A stretch of 21,372 nt of DNA from contig DAOTZS010000012.1 of NCBI GenBank assembly GCA_034434335.1, positions 1 to 21,372 of the forward strand, given 5' to 3'. This DNA comes from DAOTZS01 sp034434335 (lineage in GTDB: Bacteria; Chloroflexota; Anaerolineae; CG2-30-64-16). The notes below the pieces were generated by a model that worked only from the letters and a program-made list of their open reading frames with translations, searched no databases and was not told the DNA's origin. Positions 1 to 8,018 of this stretch are shown in pieces. The position numbers and the translations under genes are program-made. How positions within the stretch are numbered: the stretch's first letter is position 1; each line of letters begins with the position of its first letter.

Positions 1-1
1 G

Positions 2-1597
2 CACCCCCAGTTCGACCCCGAAGCGAAGAAGCAGGCGATGCGGGATGGCAAGCTGCTGGCCAAGGGTGTGAACGCCTCGCCGGGCGCGGCCGTGGGCCGG
101 GTATACTTCGATGCCGATACGGCCGAGCGCAAGGCCAAAGAGGAGAAGCAGCCCGTCATCATGGTGCGGCCCTTTACCAAGCCTGACGACGTGCACGGCA
201 TGCTGGCCGCCAAAGGAATCCTCACCAGCGAGGGTGGGGCGACCAGCCACGCCGCAGTTGTCGCGCGGCAGTTCGGCAAACCATGCGTGGTGGGCGCCAG
301 CGCCATCCAGATCGACCTCGAAGGCCGCAAGATGACGGCTGGGGATGTGGTGATCTACGAGGGGGACTGGATCAGCGTGGATGGTGGTTCCGGTGAAGCC
401 TTTGCCGGCCAGATCCCTACGGTGGCTCCCAAGTTCGAAGAGCAGACCGACCTCCTGACCCTGCTGCAGTGGGCCGACGAGATCGCGGCCGAACCGGGCA
501 GCCGGGTGCCAGGCGAGACCAACTCGCCCACGCGCGGCCTGCAGGTGTGGGCCAACGCCGACTACCCGGCAGATGCCCGCCGCGCCCGCTCCTTCGGCGC
601 CATGGGCATCGGCCTTTGCCGCACCGAGCACATGTTCTTCGAGCAGGAGCGCCTGCCTATTGTCCAGCGCATGATCCTGGCCAAGACCAGCGAAGAACGC
701 GTGGCTGCCCTGAACGAACTGCTCCCCTATCAACGCAGCGACTTCGAAGGCCTGTTCGAGGCCATGACCGGCCTGCCTGTCATCATCCGCCTGATCGACC
801 CGCCGCTGCACGAGTTCCTGCCCGATGAGGAGAAGGTCCTCGAAGAAGTCATCACCATGCGGGTGAAGGGCGAAACCGAAGGGCTGGCCGAGAAGGAAGC
901 GCTGCTGGCAGCCATCCGCTCCATGCACGAATCGAATCCCATGATGGGCCTGCGCGGCATCCGCCTCAGCATCGTCATGCCTGAGATCGTGGAGATGCAG
1001 GTGCGGGCCATCTTCGAGGCGGCCTGCAACGTGGCCCAGCGCGGCTTCGATCCGCACGTCGAGGTCATGATCCCCCTCACCGGCCACGTCAATGAACTGA
1101 AAGTGATCCAGCCCAAGCTGGAGCGCATCGCTAAGCAGGTGATGGCCGAAAAGGGGATCCAGGTAGACTACAAGTTCGGCACCATGATCGAGATCCCGCG
1201 CGCCGCCATCACTGCAGGCGAGATCGCAACCCTGGCCGAGTTCTTCTCCTTCGGCACCAACGACCTGACCCAGATGACCTTCGGCTACAGCCGTGACGAC
1301 GCCGAGCGCAACTTCCTGCTCAAGTACGTCGAGGACGGCATCCTGCCCAAGAATCCGTTCCAGACCATTGACCGGGAAGGCGTGGGCCGGCTGATGAAGA
1401 TCTGCGTGGAAGAGGGGCGCAAGGTGCGGCCCAACCTGGAGGTGGGCATCTGCGGCGAGCACGGCGGCGACCCCGAGTCCATCGAGTGGTGTCACCTGAT
1501 CGGCCAGAACTACGTGAGCTGCTCGCCCTTCCGCGTGCCGGTGGCCCGGCTGGCAGCAGCGCAGGCTGCCATCCGCCATGCGCCCAAGGGCTGGTAA
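2..1597 (+). CDS. ppdK: Pyruvate phosphate dikinase, C-terminal part (5' end outside window)
   Basis: The reading frame is open from base 2, so this is the last 531 residues of a protein that normally has about 880-900. The enzyme interconverts pyruvate + ATP + Pi and phosphoenolpyruvate + AMP + PPi in the cytoplasm. The part present holds the swivelling phosphohistidine domain, with the GGATSHAAV motif at about residues 78-86 of the fragment and the phosphorylated His near 83. The PEP/pyruvate-binding TIM barrel follows, with LIDPPLHEFLP, GTNDLTQMTFGYSRDD and the catalytic Cys in GICGEHGGD near fragment residue 484. Absence of an obvious frameshift and the normal C-terminus suggest an intact gene. 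The nucleotide-binding N-terminal half lies off the window. A strong hairpin follows the stop. Enzyme I of the PTS and PEP synthase share the phospho-His and barrel signatures, but the GTNDLTQMTFGYSRDD block and the CGEHGGDP ending are typical of PPDK. Confidence 0.96.
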   Translation, partial: HPQFDPEAKKQAMRDGKLLAKGVNASPGAAVGRVYFDADTAERKAKEEKQPVIMVRPFTKPDDVHGMLAAKGILTSEGGATSHAAVVARQFGKPCVVGASAIQIDLEGRKMTAGDVVIYEGDWISVDGGSGEAFAGQIPTVAPKFEEQTDLLTLLQWADEIAAEPGSRVPGETNSPTRGLQVWANADYPADARRARSFGAMGIGLCRTEHMFFEQERLPIVQRMILAKTSEERVAALNELLPYQRSDFEGLFEAMTGLPVIIRLIDPPLHEFLPDEEKVLEEVITMRVKGETEGLAEKEALLAAIRSMHESNPMMGLRGIRLSIVMPEIVEMQVRAIFEAACNVAQRGFDPHVEVMIPLTGHVNELKVIQPKLERIAKQVMAEKGIQVDYKFGTMIEIPRAAITAGEIATLAEFFSFGTNDLTQMTFGYSRDDAERNFLLKYVEDGILPKNPFQTIDREGVGRLMKICVEEGRKVRPNLEVGICGEHGGDPESIEWCHLIGQNYVSCSPFRVPVARLAAAQAAIRHAPKGW

Positions 1598-1625
1598 GCA
1601 GCATTAGTATCCTGACGACAAGGCG

Positions 1626-1659
1626 AAAGTGTCCGGCGCCTTTTGACGCCGGACACTTT
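1626..1659 (+). terminator. Hairpin after ppdK, probable terminator
   Basis: A perfect 13-bp stem (aaagtgtccggcg at 1626-1638 with cgccggacacttt at 1647-1659) closes an 8-nt loop, 28 bases after the ppdK stop. Only three T residues end the stem and no longer U-tract follows, so it is not a textbook intrinsic terminator. Position between two genes and stem strength make transcription termination or mRNA 3'-end protection the likeliest role. Confidence 0.65.
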
Positions 1660-1687
1660 GCTATTCCCCTCCATCAGGAGAACCACG

Positions 1688-3142
1688 ATGCAGCAGCTAG
1701 AACAGCCTACCCAGAAAGCCGACATCCTTATCACCCACGCGCACCTGTTCACCATGCAAGGAGAAGGGGTCGGCTACATCCCCGACGGCGCGGTAGCTAT
1801 CACCGGCAGTCGCATTGCAGCCGTAGGGCCAACTGCGGAGCTGGCCGGCCGTTTCGCGGCCGATGAGCAGATAGATGCCGCCCACTGCGCGGTGCTCCCC
1901 GGGCTGATTGACGCCCACCTGCACACCCCCGAAGGGGTGCTGCGCGGGGTGGCGCAGGATGTCCGACACTGGATGCAGGCCGCGCTGGCCCCCTACATGC
2001 GCCACCTCACCCCCCAGGCCGCCCTGGCCAGCACCCGGCTCACCATCCTGGAAGGCCTCAAGGCCGGCACCACTACCTTCGGAGACTACACCGCGCCCTT
2101 CCCCGGCTGGGCCGAAGCTTTCGTTGAGTTCGGCGTACGTGGCCGGCTCACCCCTAAGATCAATGCCCTCCCGCCCGGTGGCATGGCCGGCTGGAAGATC
2201 GGCGACCTTTACCCCTTCGACCCCCACGCCTATCGCGACCTGCTGGAGAACGCGGTGGCCTTCCTGCGAGACTGGCATGGCGCGGCGGATGGCCGTCTCA
2301 CGGTGATGCTGGGCCCCCAGGCCCCCGACATGCTCACCAGGGAACAGCTCCTGGAAGTCAAGCGTATCGCCGAGCGCGAAGGGGTGATGATCCACATGCA
2401 TGTGGCCCAGGGTGACCGCGAAATAGACCAGATGCTCAAGCGCTATGGCCAGCGCACCCCCGCCTATCTGGACCAGATCGGCTACCTGGACAGTCAGCTC
2501 CTGGCGGTCCACCTGACCGAGGCCACCGACGAGGAGGCCGGCCTGATCGCGCGCCGTGGGGCCCGTATGGCCCTCTGCTCAGGCAGCATCGGCATCATTG
2601 ATGGCATTGTGCCCCCAGCTTACGTCTTCAGGCACCATGGCGGGCCGGTAGGATTGGGTTCTGACCAGGCCAGCGGCAACAACTGCATGAACATCTTCAA
2701 CGAGATGAAGCTCACCGCGCTGTTCAACAAGATCAAATACCGGGACCCGACCATCATGCCGGCGTGGGAGGTCCTGCGCATGGCCACCATCGAAGGTGCC
2801 CGCGCCATCGGCCTGGAGCAGGAGATTGGCTCCCTCGCAGCCGGCAAGCAGGCCGACCTGATCCTGGTAGACCTGACCGAGCCCACCCTGTGCCCCGTGC
2901 TTGATGCCCCCATCCGCAACATCGTCCCCAACCTGGTCTACTCTGCGCGCGGGCACGAGGTCAAGACGGTCATCGTAGCCGGAAAGGTTATCATGCGCAA
3001 CCGACAGGTGCTGACCGTGGACGAAGAGGCGGTGCGGGCAGCCGCGCAAGAGCAGGCGGAAGCAGTAGCCCGGGCCGTGGCCGGCGATCCGGTACACCGG
3101 GGCATGGCGCTGCTGGCTGCCATGGCGGCAGATAAGCTGTAA
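1688..3142 (+). CDS. Metal-dependent amidohydrolase, ATZ/TRZ/chlorohydrolase-like (cyclic deaminase superfamily)
   Basis: A 484-residue amidohydrolase of the group containing atrazine/triazine hydrolases, guanine deaminase and SAH/MTA deaminases, which hydrolyse C-N (or C-Cl) bonds on purine-, triazine- or pyrimidine-like rings. Visible metal-site residues are H77 and H79 (IDAHLHT after the N-terminal beta-sandwich strand), H238 (MHVAQ), H275 (VHLTEA) and D326 (GSDQAS). The C-terminal AAGKQADLILVD segment is the usual return to the sandwich domain. The start was placed at ATG 1688 because CAGGAG lies seven bases upstream; an upstream in-frame start at 1643 would sit in the ppdK hairpin. Oddity: the HxxE motif of many relatives reads HVAQ here, Gln replacing the Glu that usually handles protons. 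The substrate cannot be told from sequence. The neighbours (ppdK before, an MFS transporter after) do not narrow it. Confidence 0.85.
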   Translation: MQQLEQPTQKADILITHAHLFTMQGEGVGYIPDGAVAITGSRIAAVGPTAELAGRFAADEQIDAAHCAVLPGLIDAHLHTPEGVLRGVAQDVRHWMQAALAPYMRHLTPQAALASTRLTILEGLKAGTTTFGDYTAPFPGWAEAFVEFGVRGRLTPKINALPPGGMAGWKIGDLYPFDPHAYRDLLENAVAFLRDWHGAADGRLTVMLGPQAPDMLTREQLLEVKRIAEREGVMIHMHVAQGDREIDQMLKRYGQRTPAYLDQIGYLDSQLLAVHLTEATDEEAGLIARRGARMALCSGSIGIIDGIVPPAYVFRHHGGPVGLGSDQASGNNCMNIFNEMKLTALFNKIKYRDPTIMPAWEVLRMATIEGARAIGLEQEIGSLAAGKQADLILVDLTEPTLCPVLDAPIRNIVPNLVYSARGHEVKTVIVAGKVIMRNRQVLTVDEEAVRAAAQEQAEAVARAVAGDPVHRGMALLAAMAADKL

Positions 3143-3181
3143 CGCTCCCATGCAGGATGGGGGGGTCAGGAAGGGACCGAT

Positions 3182-3210
3182 TTGGGCTGCGGCTGTACCC
3201 GTGCTAAAAT
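3182..3210 (+). promoter_or_regulatory. Predicted sigma70-type promoter upstream of the MFS gene
   Basis: TTGGGC (3182-3187) and TAAAAT (3205-3210) are separated by exactly 17 bases. The -10 box is preceded by TGC, giving an extended -10 (TGn). Transcription would begin near 3217, right before the palindrome at 3220-3235. It stands out from the GC-rich surroundings. This is pattern matching only. Confidence 0.5.
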
Positions 3211-3219
3211 GGCTCACCG

Positions 3220-3235
3220 AACGACTAAAGTCGTT
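3220..3235. repeat. Short perfect palindrome aacgact-aa-agtcgtt
   Basis: Two 7-base arms separated by two bases, immediately downstream of the predicted start of transcription and about 60-80 bases before the MFS gene. It could be an operator for the MFS gene, or a solo copy of a dispersed hairpin repeat. The core gact-(a-rich loop)-agtc resembles the ggtgact-gga-agtcacc hairpin in the mobile element at 20678-20839. Confidence 0.5.
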
Positions 3236-3297
3236 ACTACGAAGCAAAATCGCCAGTGCCCGGTAATCTACCATTGTCGAGCTATGTACCGAGAACA

Positions 3298-4716
3298 ATG
3301 AGGATGATCAGGCGCCATCGAATCGCTGCCATCCTTATCCAGGCAAGCGCAGCGGAGGGAGAGCCGGCCTCCCATCCCATGGCAGGCCCCCTCCCTGGAC
3401 AGCGGCAGCTGAGCGGGCTTGGCCGCTGGACGCGCCGGGCGCAGAGCCTCTTTGTCTCCCACGCCACGACAACCACCGAGCGTAACGCGCATTACCTGGC
3501 CACCGAGATCTTTTGGGCTGCCATCCTCTCGGCTGCTGCCGCGTTCAATGCTCCGTTTGCCATGCGCCTGGGCGCCACCAACGCGGAGATCGGCCTCCTC
3601 AGCTCCATCCCGGCCCTGCTGGCAATCGTGGTGACAATCCCCGCCGGCCAGTTCATCAACCGCCAGGCCCGACGCCTGCCCCTGCTGGTGTGGAGCCTCT
3701 TCCTCCACCGCCTGGGCTTCTTGTTGGCCATCTTCGTCCCCTGGCTGCCGGTCCCCCACAAGGGCACGGTGCTGATCTGGTTGCTGATCCTCTTCACCGC
3801 GCCGGCCCACTTCTTCAACGTGGGTTGGGGGGCCATGTTGGCCGATGTGGTGCCCGAAGTTGATCGGGCGCGCCTCTTCGCGCTGCGCAACATCCTGGCT
3901 GCCTCTGCTGTCACGGGTGGGGTCTTCGTGGCCGGATGGTGGCTTGAGCGCACTGCCTTCCCGCTCAATTACCAGCTCATGTATCTGGTGGGCTTTCTGG
4001 CTTCCCTGGTCAGCCTCTACTATATCCTGCAGCTCAAGGTACCCGAGGCGGTCATCGCGCCCCGGCCGCGGCAGCAAGTGAGCCCGCGTTCGCTCTGGCG
4101 CGGGGCGCGAGAGGCCTTCAATGGCCAGCCGGATTTCGTGCGCCTGGTGATCAACACCCTGGCCCACGGCCTGGGCCTGTGGATGATCGGGCCCTTGTAC
4201 GTGATCTACTTTGTCCGCACCCTGGGTGCTACTGAAGGGTGGCTGGGCCTGAACGGCACCCTGGCCAACCTGACCCCTATCCTGGGCTTTTACCTGGGGC
4301 AGCGGGCCATTGTGCGCTGGGGAGAGAACCGGGTGCTAAAGTGGGGGATCAGCGTGATCGGGGTCTATCCGCTCCTGGTGGCCCTGACCCCCAACCTGAC
4401 CCCCATCCTGGCCTGGACCGCTCTGAACGGCCTGATCGCACCCAGTGTCAACCTGAGCCATTACGCCATGTTGCTCAAGATCTGTCCGGAGGGTCAACGC
4501 CCTGTTTACCTCGGCGTATACACTACGATCATGAACCTGGGAGCCTTTGCCATGCCCCTGCTGGGCGTAGAGCTGGCCAATCGCTTCGGGATAACGCCCA
4601 TATTGGTGGCGGGCGGCATTCTCTGCCTGGCCGGGTCGAGCCTTTTCCGCATCCGGCCGCTTCAGACGCCAGACAGCCTGGCTGTGCGCTATGCGAGAGT
4701 GTCTAATCCTTCATGA
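3298..4716 (+). CDS. MFS-family membrane transporter
   Basis: A polytopic inner-membrane protein of about 472 residues. After a polar N-terminal stretch of roughly 60-70 residues, about 10-12 hydrophobic segments follow, with the typical major-facilitator layout: two bundles split by a cytoplasmic linker (around PRPRQQVSPRSLWRGAREAF) and a short charged loop INRQARRLPLLVWS after TM2, corresponding to MFS motif A. The start is uncertain. The frame is open from GTG 3256; ATG 3298 has weak upstream purines (GAGA) and is used here; ATG 3304 and 3379 are alternatives. None has a good Shine-Dalgarno, so the N-terminal extension may be partly untranslated. A putative promoter lies at 3182-3210. The substrate is unknown. 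It is not clearly part of the following sugar operon, as a 124-bp gap with a hairpin intervenes. Confidence 0.85.
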   Translation: MRMIRRHRIAAILIQASAAEGEPASHPMAGPLPGQRQLSGLGRWTRRAQSLFVSHATTTTERNAHYLATEIFWAAILSAAAAFNAPFAMRLGATNAEIGLLSSIPALLAIVVTIPAGQFINRQARRLPLLVWSLFLHRLGFLLAIFVPWLPVPHKGTVLIWLLILFTAPAHFFNVGWGAMLADVVPEVDRARLFALRNILAASAVTGGVFVAGWWLERTAFPLNYQLMYLVGFLASLVSLYYILQLKVPEAVIAPRPRQQVSPRSLWRGAREAFNGQPDFVRLVINTLAHGLGLWMIGPLYVIYFVRTLGATEGWLGLNGTLANLTPILGFYLGQRAIVRWGENRVLKWGISVIGVYPLLVALTPNLTPILAWTALNGLIAPSVNLSHYAMLLKICPEGQRPVYLGVYTTIMNLGAFAMPLLGVELANRFGITPILVAGGILCLAGSSLFRIRPLQTPDSLAVRYARVSNPS

Positions 4717-4738
4717 ACTTCCCGGCGAGGTCTGTAAT
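4710..4738 (+). promoter_or_regulatory. Weak candidate promoter for the sugar-isomerase operon
   Basis: TTCATG (4710-4715) and TGTAAT (4733-4738) are 17 bases apart; the -10 matches consensus at five of six positions, the -35 at only three. It overlaps the end of the MFS gene. Transcripts would begin near 4745 and include the hairpin at 4762-4800 in their leader. It is the only reasonable candidate I see ahead of the operon. Confidence 0.25.
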
Positions 4739-4761
4739 GTCCCGCTTGTAGTAAGCCATGC

Positions 4762-4800
4762 AGCGTAGCGGAGTGGCGTCGGACAGCACTCCACTGCGCT
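4762..4800 (+). promoter_or_regulatory. Imperfect 14-bp hairpin in the leader of the isomerase operon
   Basis: The arms agcgtagcggagtg (4762-4775) and cactccactgcgct (4787-4800) pair with one U-G wobble and one mismatch around an 11-base loop. No T-run follows. It lies between the MFS stop and the strong ribosome-binding site at 4826-4833. It could be a factor-dependent or weak MFS terminator, a leader structure, or a palindromic operator; sequence alone does not decide. Confidence 0.4.
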
Positions 4801-4840
4801 AACAACCCCTACGAACATCTCATACGAGGAGGTATACGTT

Positions 4841-6271
4841 ATGGAAACACCTACCCTTGGCGTCATTGTCGGCAACCGGGGTTTCTTCCCGGACCATCTG
4901 TGCGAATCTGGCCGCCGGGTCATTCTGGATGTCCTGGCCCAAGAGGGGATCAAGGCGGTCGCCTTGGGACCCCAGGACACGAAGTTCGGCAGCGTCGAAA
5001 CTGCCAGCGACGCGCAAAAGTGCGCTGACCTGTTCAAGCAACATGCGGACGAGATCATAGGTGTGCTGGTCACCCTGCCCAATTTTGGCGATGAGCGCGC
5101 GGTGGCCAACGTGCTGCGCTGGTCGGGCCTGAACGTGCCAGTGCTGATCCACGCCTTCCCCGACGACCCGAACCGGATGACGGTGGCCGACCGCCGCGAC
5201 TCCTTCTGCGGCAAGATGTCGGTGTGCAACAACCTGCATCAATACGGCATCAAGTTCTCGCTCACCTCGCTGCATACGGTGGACCCCACCAGCGAAAGTT
5301 TCCGGGCCGACCTGCGCCGCTTCGTCAGCACCTGCCGGGTGATCAAGGGGCTGAAGAACGCGCGCGTAGGGGTGATCGGCGCACGGCCGGCTGCCTTCAT
5401 TACCGTGCGCTACAGCGAGAAGCTGCTCGAGCGCAGCGGCATCTCGGTCGAAAGCATAGACCTCTCAGAGGTGTTCGGCCGCGCCGGCCGCCTGAGAGCG
5501 AACAATCCCAAGGTGAAGGCCAAGCTGGAGCAGATCAAGGGCTATATACCAACGCGCGACACTCCCGCCGAAGCTCTCGAGCGCATGGCCAAGCTCGGGG
5601 TGGTGATTGACGACTGGATGGCTGAGAATGGCCTGGTGGCCAGCGCAGTGCAATGCTGGACGGCCATGGAGGAGTTCTACGGGGTAGTCCCCTGCACACT
5701 GATGAGCATCATGAGCAACTCGCTCATGCCTTCGGCCTGCGAGACCGACATCACCGGGGTGATCGGCATGTATGCCATGGCCCTGGCCTCGGGCAAACCC
5801 AGCGCGCTTGTTGACTGGAATAACAACTACGGGGATGACCCCGACAGGTGCGTCATCTTCCATTGCTCGAACCTGCCCCGAGACGTCTTCGTCTCGCAGA
5901 CCATCGCGGCCGACGACATCCCAGTTATGGATTATCAGGCCATTATCGCCGGCACGGTGGGTGTCGAAAAGACCTACGGCACCGTGGTTGGCCGGGTGCG
6001 GGCAGAGCCGTTCACCTACTGCCGCGTCTCGACCGACGACTTCAATGGCCGCATCCTGGTTTACCTGGGCGAAGGTGAGCTGACGAACGACCCGCTCAAG
6101 ACCTTCGGCGGTTACGGCGTGGCGCGCATCCCCAACCTGCAGGGCCTGCTGCGCTACATCTGCGAGCACGGCTTCGAGCACCACACCGCGATCAACCTTT
6201 CCCAGTGCGCGGCGGCCGTCAACGAAGCGCTGGGGAAGTACATGGGATGGGATGTTTATTGGCATAAGTAG
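4841..6271 (+). CDS. L-fucose/L-arabinose isomerase superfamily protein
   Basis: A 476-residue cytoplasmic aldose-ketose isomerase of the FucI/AraA fold, expected to convert an aldose to its ketose using a divalent metal. Residues matching the FucI metal site are E301 (SACETDITG), D325 (LVDWNNNYGDD) and a C-terminal His in the HGFEHHTA segment (447/448); H341 (FHCSN) also sits in the conserved block. The DWNN motif is FucI-like rather than classical AraA-like. The start at ATG 4841 follows an excellent GAGGAGGT (4826-4833). It is the first gene of a tight operon with AraB-like and AraD-like enzymes 41 and about 1,750 bases downstream, which points to an L-arabinose-type (aldopentose) substrate. 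FucI-like residues and the GH29 fucosidase at 20 kb keep L-fucose open. Family assignment is firm; substrate is inferred. Confidence 0.87.
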   Translation: METPTLGVIVGNRGFFPDHLCESGRRVILDVLAQEGIKAVALGPQDTKFGSVETASDAQKCADLFKQHADEIIGVLVTLPNFGDERAVANVLRWSGLNVPVLIHAFPDDPNRMTVADRRDSFCGKMSVCNNLHQYGIKFSLTSLHTVDPTSESFRADLRRFVSTCRVIKGLKNARVGVIGARPAAFITVRYSEKLLERSGISVESIDLSEVFGRAGRLRANNPKVKAKLEQIKGYIPTRDTPAEALERMAKLGVVIDDWMAENGLVASAVQCWTAMEEFYGVVPCTLMSIMSNSLMPSACETDITGVIGMYAMALASGKPSALVDWNNNYGDDPDRCVIFHCSNLPRDVFVSQTIAADDIPVMDYQAIIAGTVGVEKTYGTVVGRVRAEPFTYCRVSTDDFNGRILVYLGEGELTNDPLKTFGGYGVARIPNLQGLLRYICEHGFEHHTAINLSQCAAAVNEALGKYMGWDVYWHK

Positions 6272-6275
6272 GGGA

Positions 6276-6298
6276 AAGACAGGGGACCATTCTGTCTT
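6276..6298 (+). promoter_or_regulatory. Small intercistronic hairpin before araB
   Basis: Arms aagacag (6276-6282) and ctgtctt (6292-6298) pair perfectly around a 9-base loop, between the isomerase stop and the GGAGG ribosome-binding site of the kinase gene (6302-6306). It is too weak for confident termination. It could modulate translation or mRNA stability. Confidence 0.3.
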
Positions 6299-6312
6299 CA
6301 CGGAGGCTCACC

Positions 6313-7989
6313 ATGGCAAAATACGCAATCGGCATTGACTTCGGAACCGAATCGGGCCGGGCCCTCCTGGTGGATGTCGCCGATGGCCGGGAGGTGGCCA
6401 CCTATGTCCATCCTTACGCCAACGGGGTGATTGATGAGCGCCTGCCGGCCGATGCCGGCGGCGTACGCCTGGACCCCGACTGGGCCTTGCAGGACCCCAA
6501 CGACTACCTGGAGGTCTTTAAGCAGGCGGTGCCGGCTGTGCTGAAAGAGAGCGGGGTGAAACCCGAGGACGTAATCGGCCTGGGCATTGACTTCACCGCC
6601 TGCACTATGATGCCCACCAAGGCCGACGGCACCCCTCTCTGCTTCCTGCCTCAGTGGCGCAACCGCCCCCATGCCTGGGTCAAGCTGTGGAAGCACCACG
6701 CTGCTCAGCCTGAGGCCAACAAGCTGAACCAGATCGCGCGCGAGCTGGGTTATACCTTCCTGGACCGCTACGGGGGCAAGATCAGCTCGGAGTGGTTCTT
6801 CCCCAAAGCGTGGCAGATCCTCGACGAGGACCCCGAGATCTACGCCGCAGCCGATCGCCTGATCGAGGGCGCGGATTGGGTGGTGTGGCAGCTCACCGGG
6901 GTGGAGAAGCGCAACCTGTGCACGGCCGGCTATAAGGCCATCTGGTCCAAACGGGAAGGCTTCCCTCCAGACGCCTTCTTCAGGGCGCTGGATCCGCGTA
7001 TGGAGCACATCGTAGACGAAAAGATGTCGCGCACCATCTACCCCCTGGGCGCGAAAGCCGGCGGCCTGACCCCACAGGCTGCGCAGTGGACAGGCCTGCT
7101 GCCCGGCACGGCGGTCGCCATTGGCAATGTGGATGCCCATGTATCGGTGCCCGCCGCTACCGTCTGCGAACCGGGCCGGATGGTGATCATCATGGGTACC
7201 TCGAATTGCCACATGGTGCTGGGCACCGAAGAGCATATCGTCCCTGGCATGTGCGGCTACGTGGAAGACGGCATCATCCCTGGCTTCTTCGGCTACGAGG
7301 CTGGCCAGTCGTGCGTGGGGGACCACTTCGCCTGGTTCGTGGAGAACTGCGTGCCTGCCGCCTACGAGCGCGAAGCCGAGGCCAGGGGCCTCAACCTCCA
7401 TCAACTGCTGGAGGAAAAGGCCAGCCGTCTGCAGCCTGGCGAGAGCGGCCTGCTGGCGCTGGATTGGTGGAACGGCAACCGCAGTGTCCTGGTAGACGTG
7501 GACCTGACCGGCCTGCTCGTGGGCGCTACCCTGGCCACCAAGCCGGAGGAGATCTACCGCGCCCTGATCGAGGCCACCGCCTACGGCACCCGGGTCATCA
7601 TCGAGACCTTCGAGGCCCATGGCGTGCCCGTGAATGAGATCGTCGCCACCGGCGGCTTGCCCGACCGCAACAAACTGCTGATGCAGATCTACGCCGACGT
7701 GACGGGCCGGCCGATCAACGTGGCTGAAACGCGGCAGGCCGGCGCCCTCGGCTCAGCCATGCATGGCGCGGTGGCAGCCGGCAAAGCAGCCGGCGGCTAC
7801 GACACGATCTTCGAAGCCACCAGGCACATGGCCCGCCTGCGCAACGAGTCGTACCGGCCCAACCCACAGGCCCAGAAAGTGTACGACCGCCTTTACGCCG
7901 AATACATTACCCTGCACGACTACTTTGGCCGCGGAGCCAATGATGTGATGAAGCGGCTTAAGCAGCTCAAGCTGGAGGTCAGAGGATAG
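6313..7989 (+). CDS. araB: L-ribulokinase (FGGY carbohydrate kinase)
   Basis: A 558-residue FGGY-family kinase predicted to phosphorylate L-ribulose at O5 with ATP. The N-terminal phosphate-binding motif is IDFGTESGRAL (8-18), and GIDFTACTMMP (91-101) follows. KISSEWFFPKAWQIL at about 156-170 parallels the YSSEWFWAKI block of E. coli AraB. The catalytic base is expected at D274 (GNVDAHVSV), GTSNCHM (295-301) is the ATPase-fold motif, and ATGGLPDRN (about 445-453) is the adenosine motif. Length is close to AraB (about 566) and greater than xylulokinase or glycerol kinase (about 500). The ATG follows GGAGG by six bases. The AraD-like gene starts 29 bases downstream. L-ribulose specificity is inferred from similarity and context; D-ribulose kinases are close relatives. 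Confidence 0.9.
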   Translation: MAKYAIGIDFGTESGRALLVDVADGREVATYVHPYANGVIDERLPADAGGVRLDPDWALQDPNDYLEVFKQAVPAVLKESGVKPEDVIGLGIDFTACTMMPTKADGTPLCFLPQWRNRPHAWVKLWKHHAAQPEANKLNQIARELGYTFLDRYGGKISSEWFFPKAWQILDEDPEIYAAADRLIEGADWVVWQLTGVEKRNLCTAGYKAIWSKREGFPPDAFFRALDPRMEHIVDEKMSRTIYPLGAKAGGLTPQAAQWTGLLPGTAVAIGNVDAHVSVPAATVCEPGRMVIIMGTSNCHMVLGTEEHIVPGMCGYVEDGIIPGFFGYEAGQSCVGDHFAWFVENCVPAAYEREAEARGLNLHQLLEEKASRLQPGESGLLALDWWNGNRSVLVDVDLTGLLVGATLATKPEEIYRALIEATAYGTRVIIETFEAHGVPVNEIVATGGLPDRNKLLMQIYADVTGRPINVAETRQAGALGSAMHGAVAAGKAAGGYDTIFEATRHMARLRNESYRPNPQAQKVYDRLYAEYITLHDYFGRGANDVMKRLKQLKLEVRG

Positions 7990-8018
7990 GGCTCACACCC
8001 TGCCCGAGGAGAGGTCCC

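Noticed and set aside
6298..7620. 440-codon open frame on the - strand opposite araB
   Set aside because: Antisense shadow of a well-supported kinase gene; composition (His/Gly/Gln/Val-rich) is typical of reverse-frame translation.
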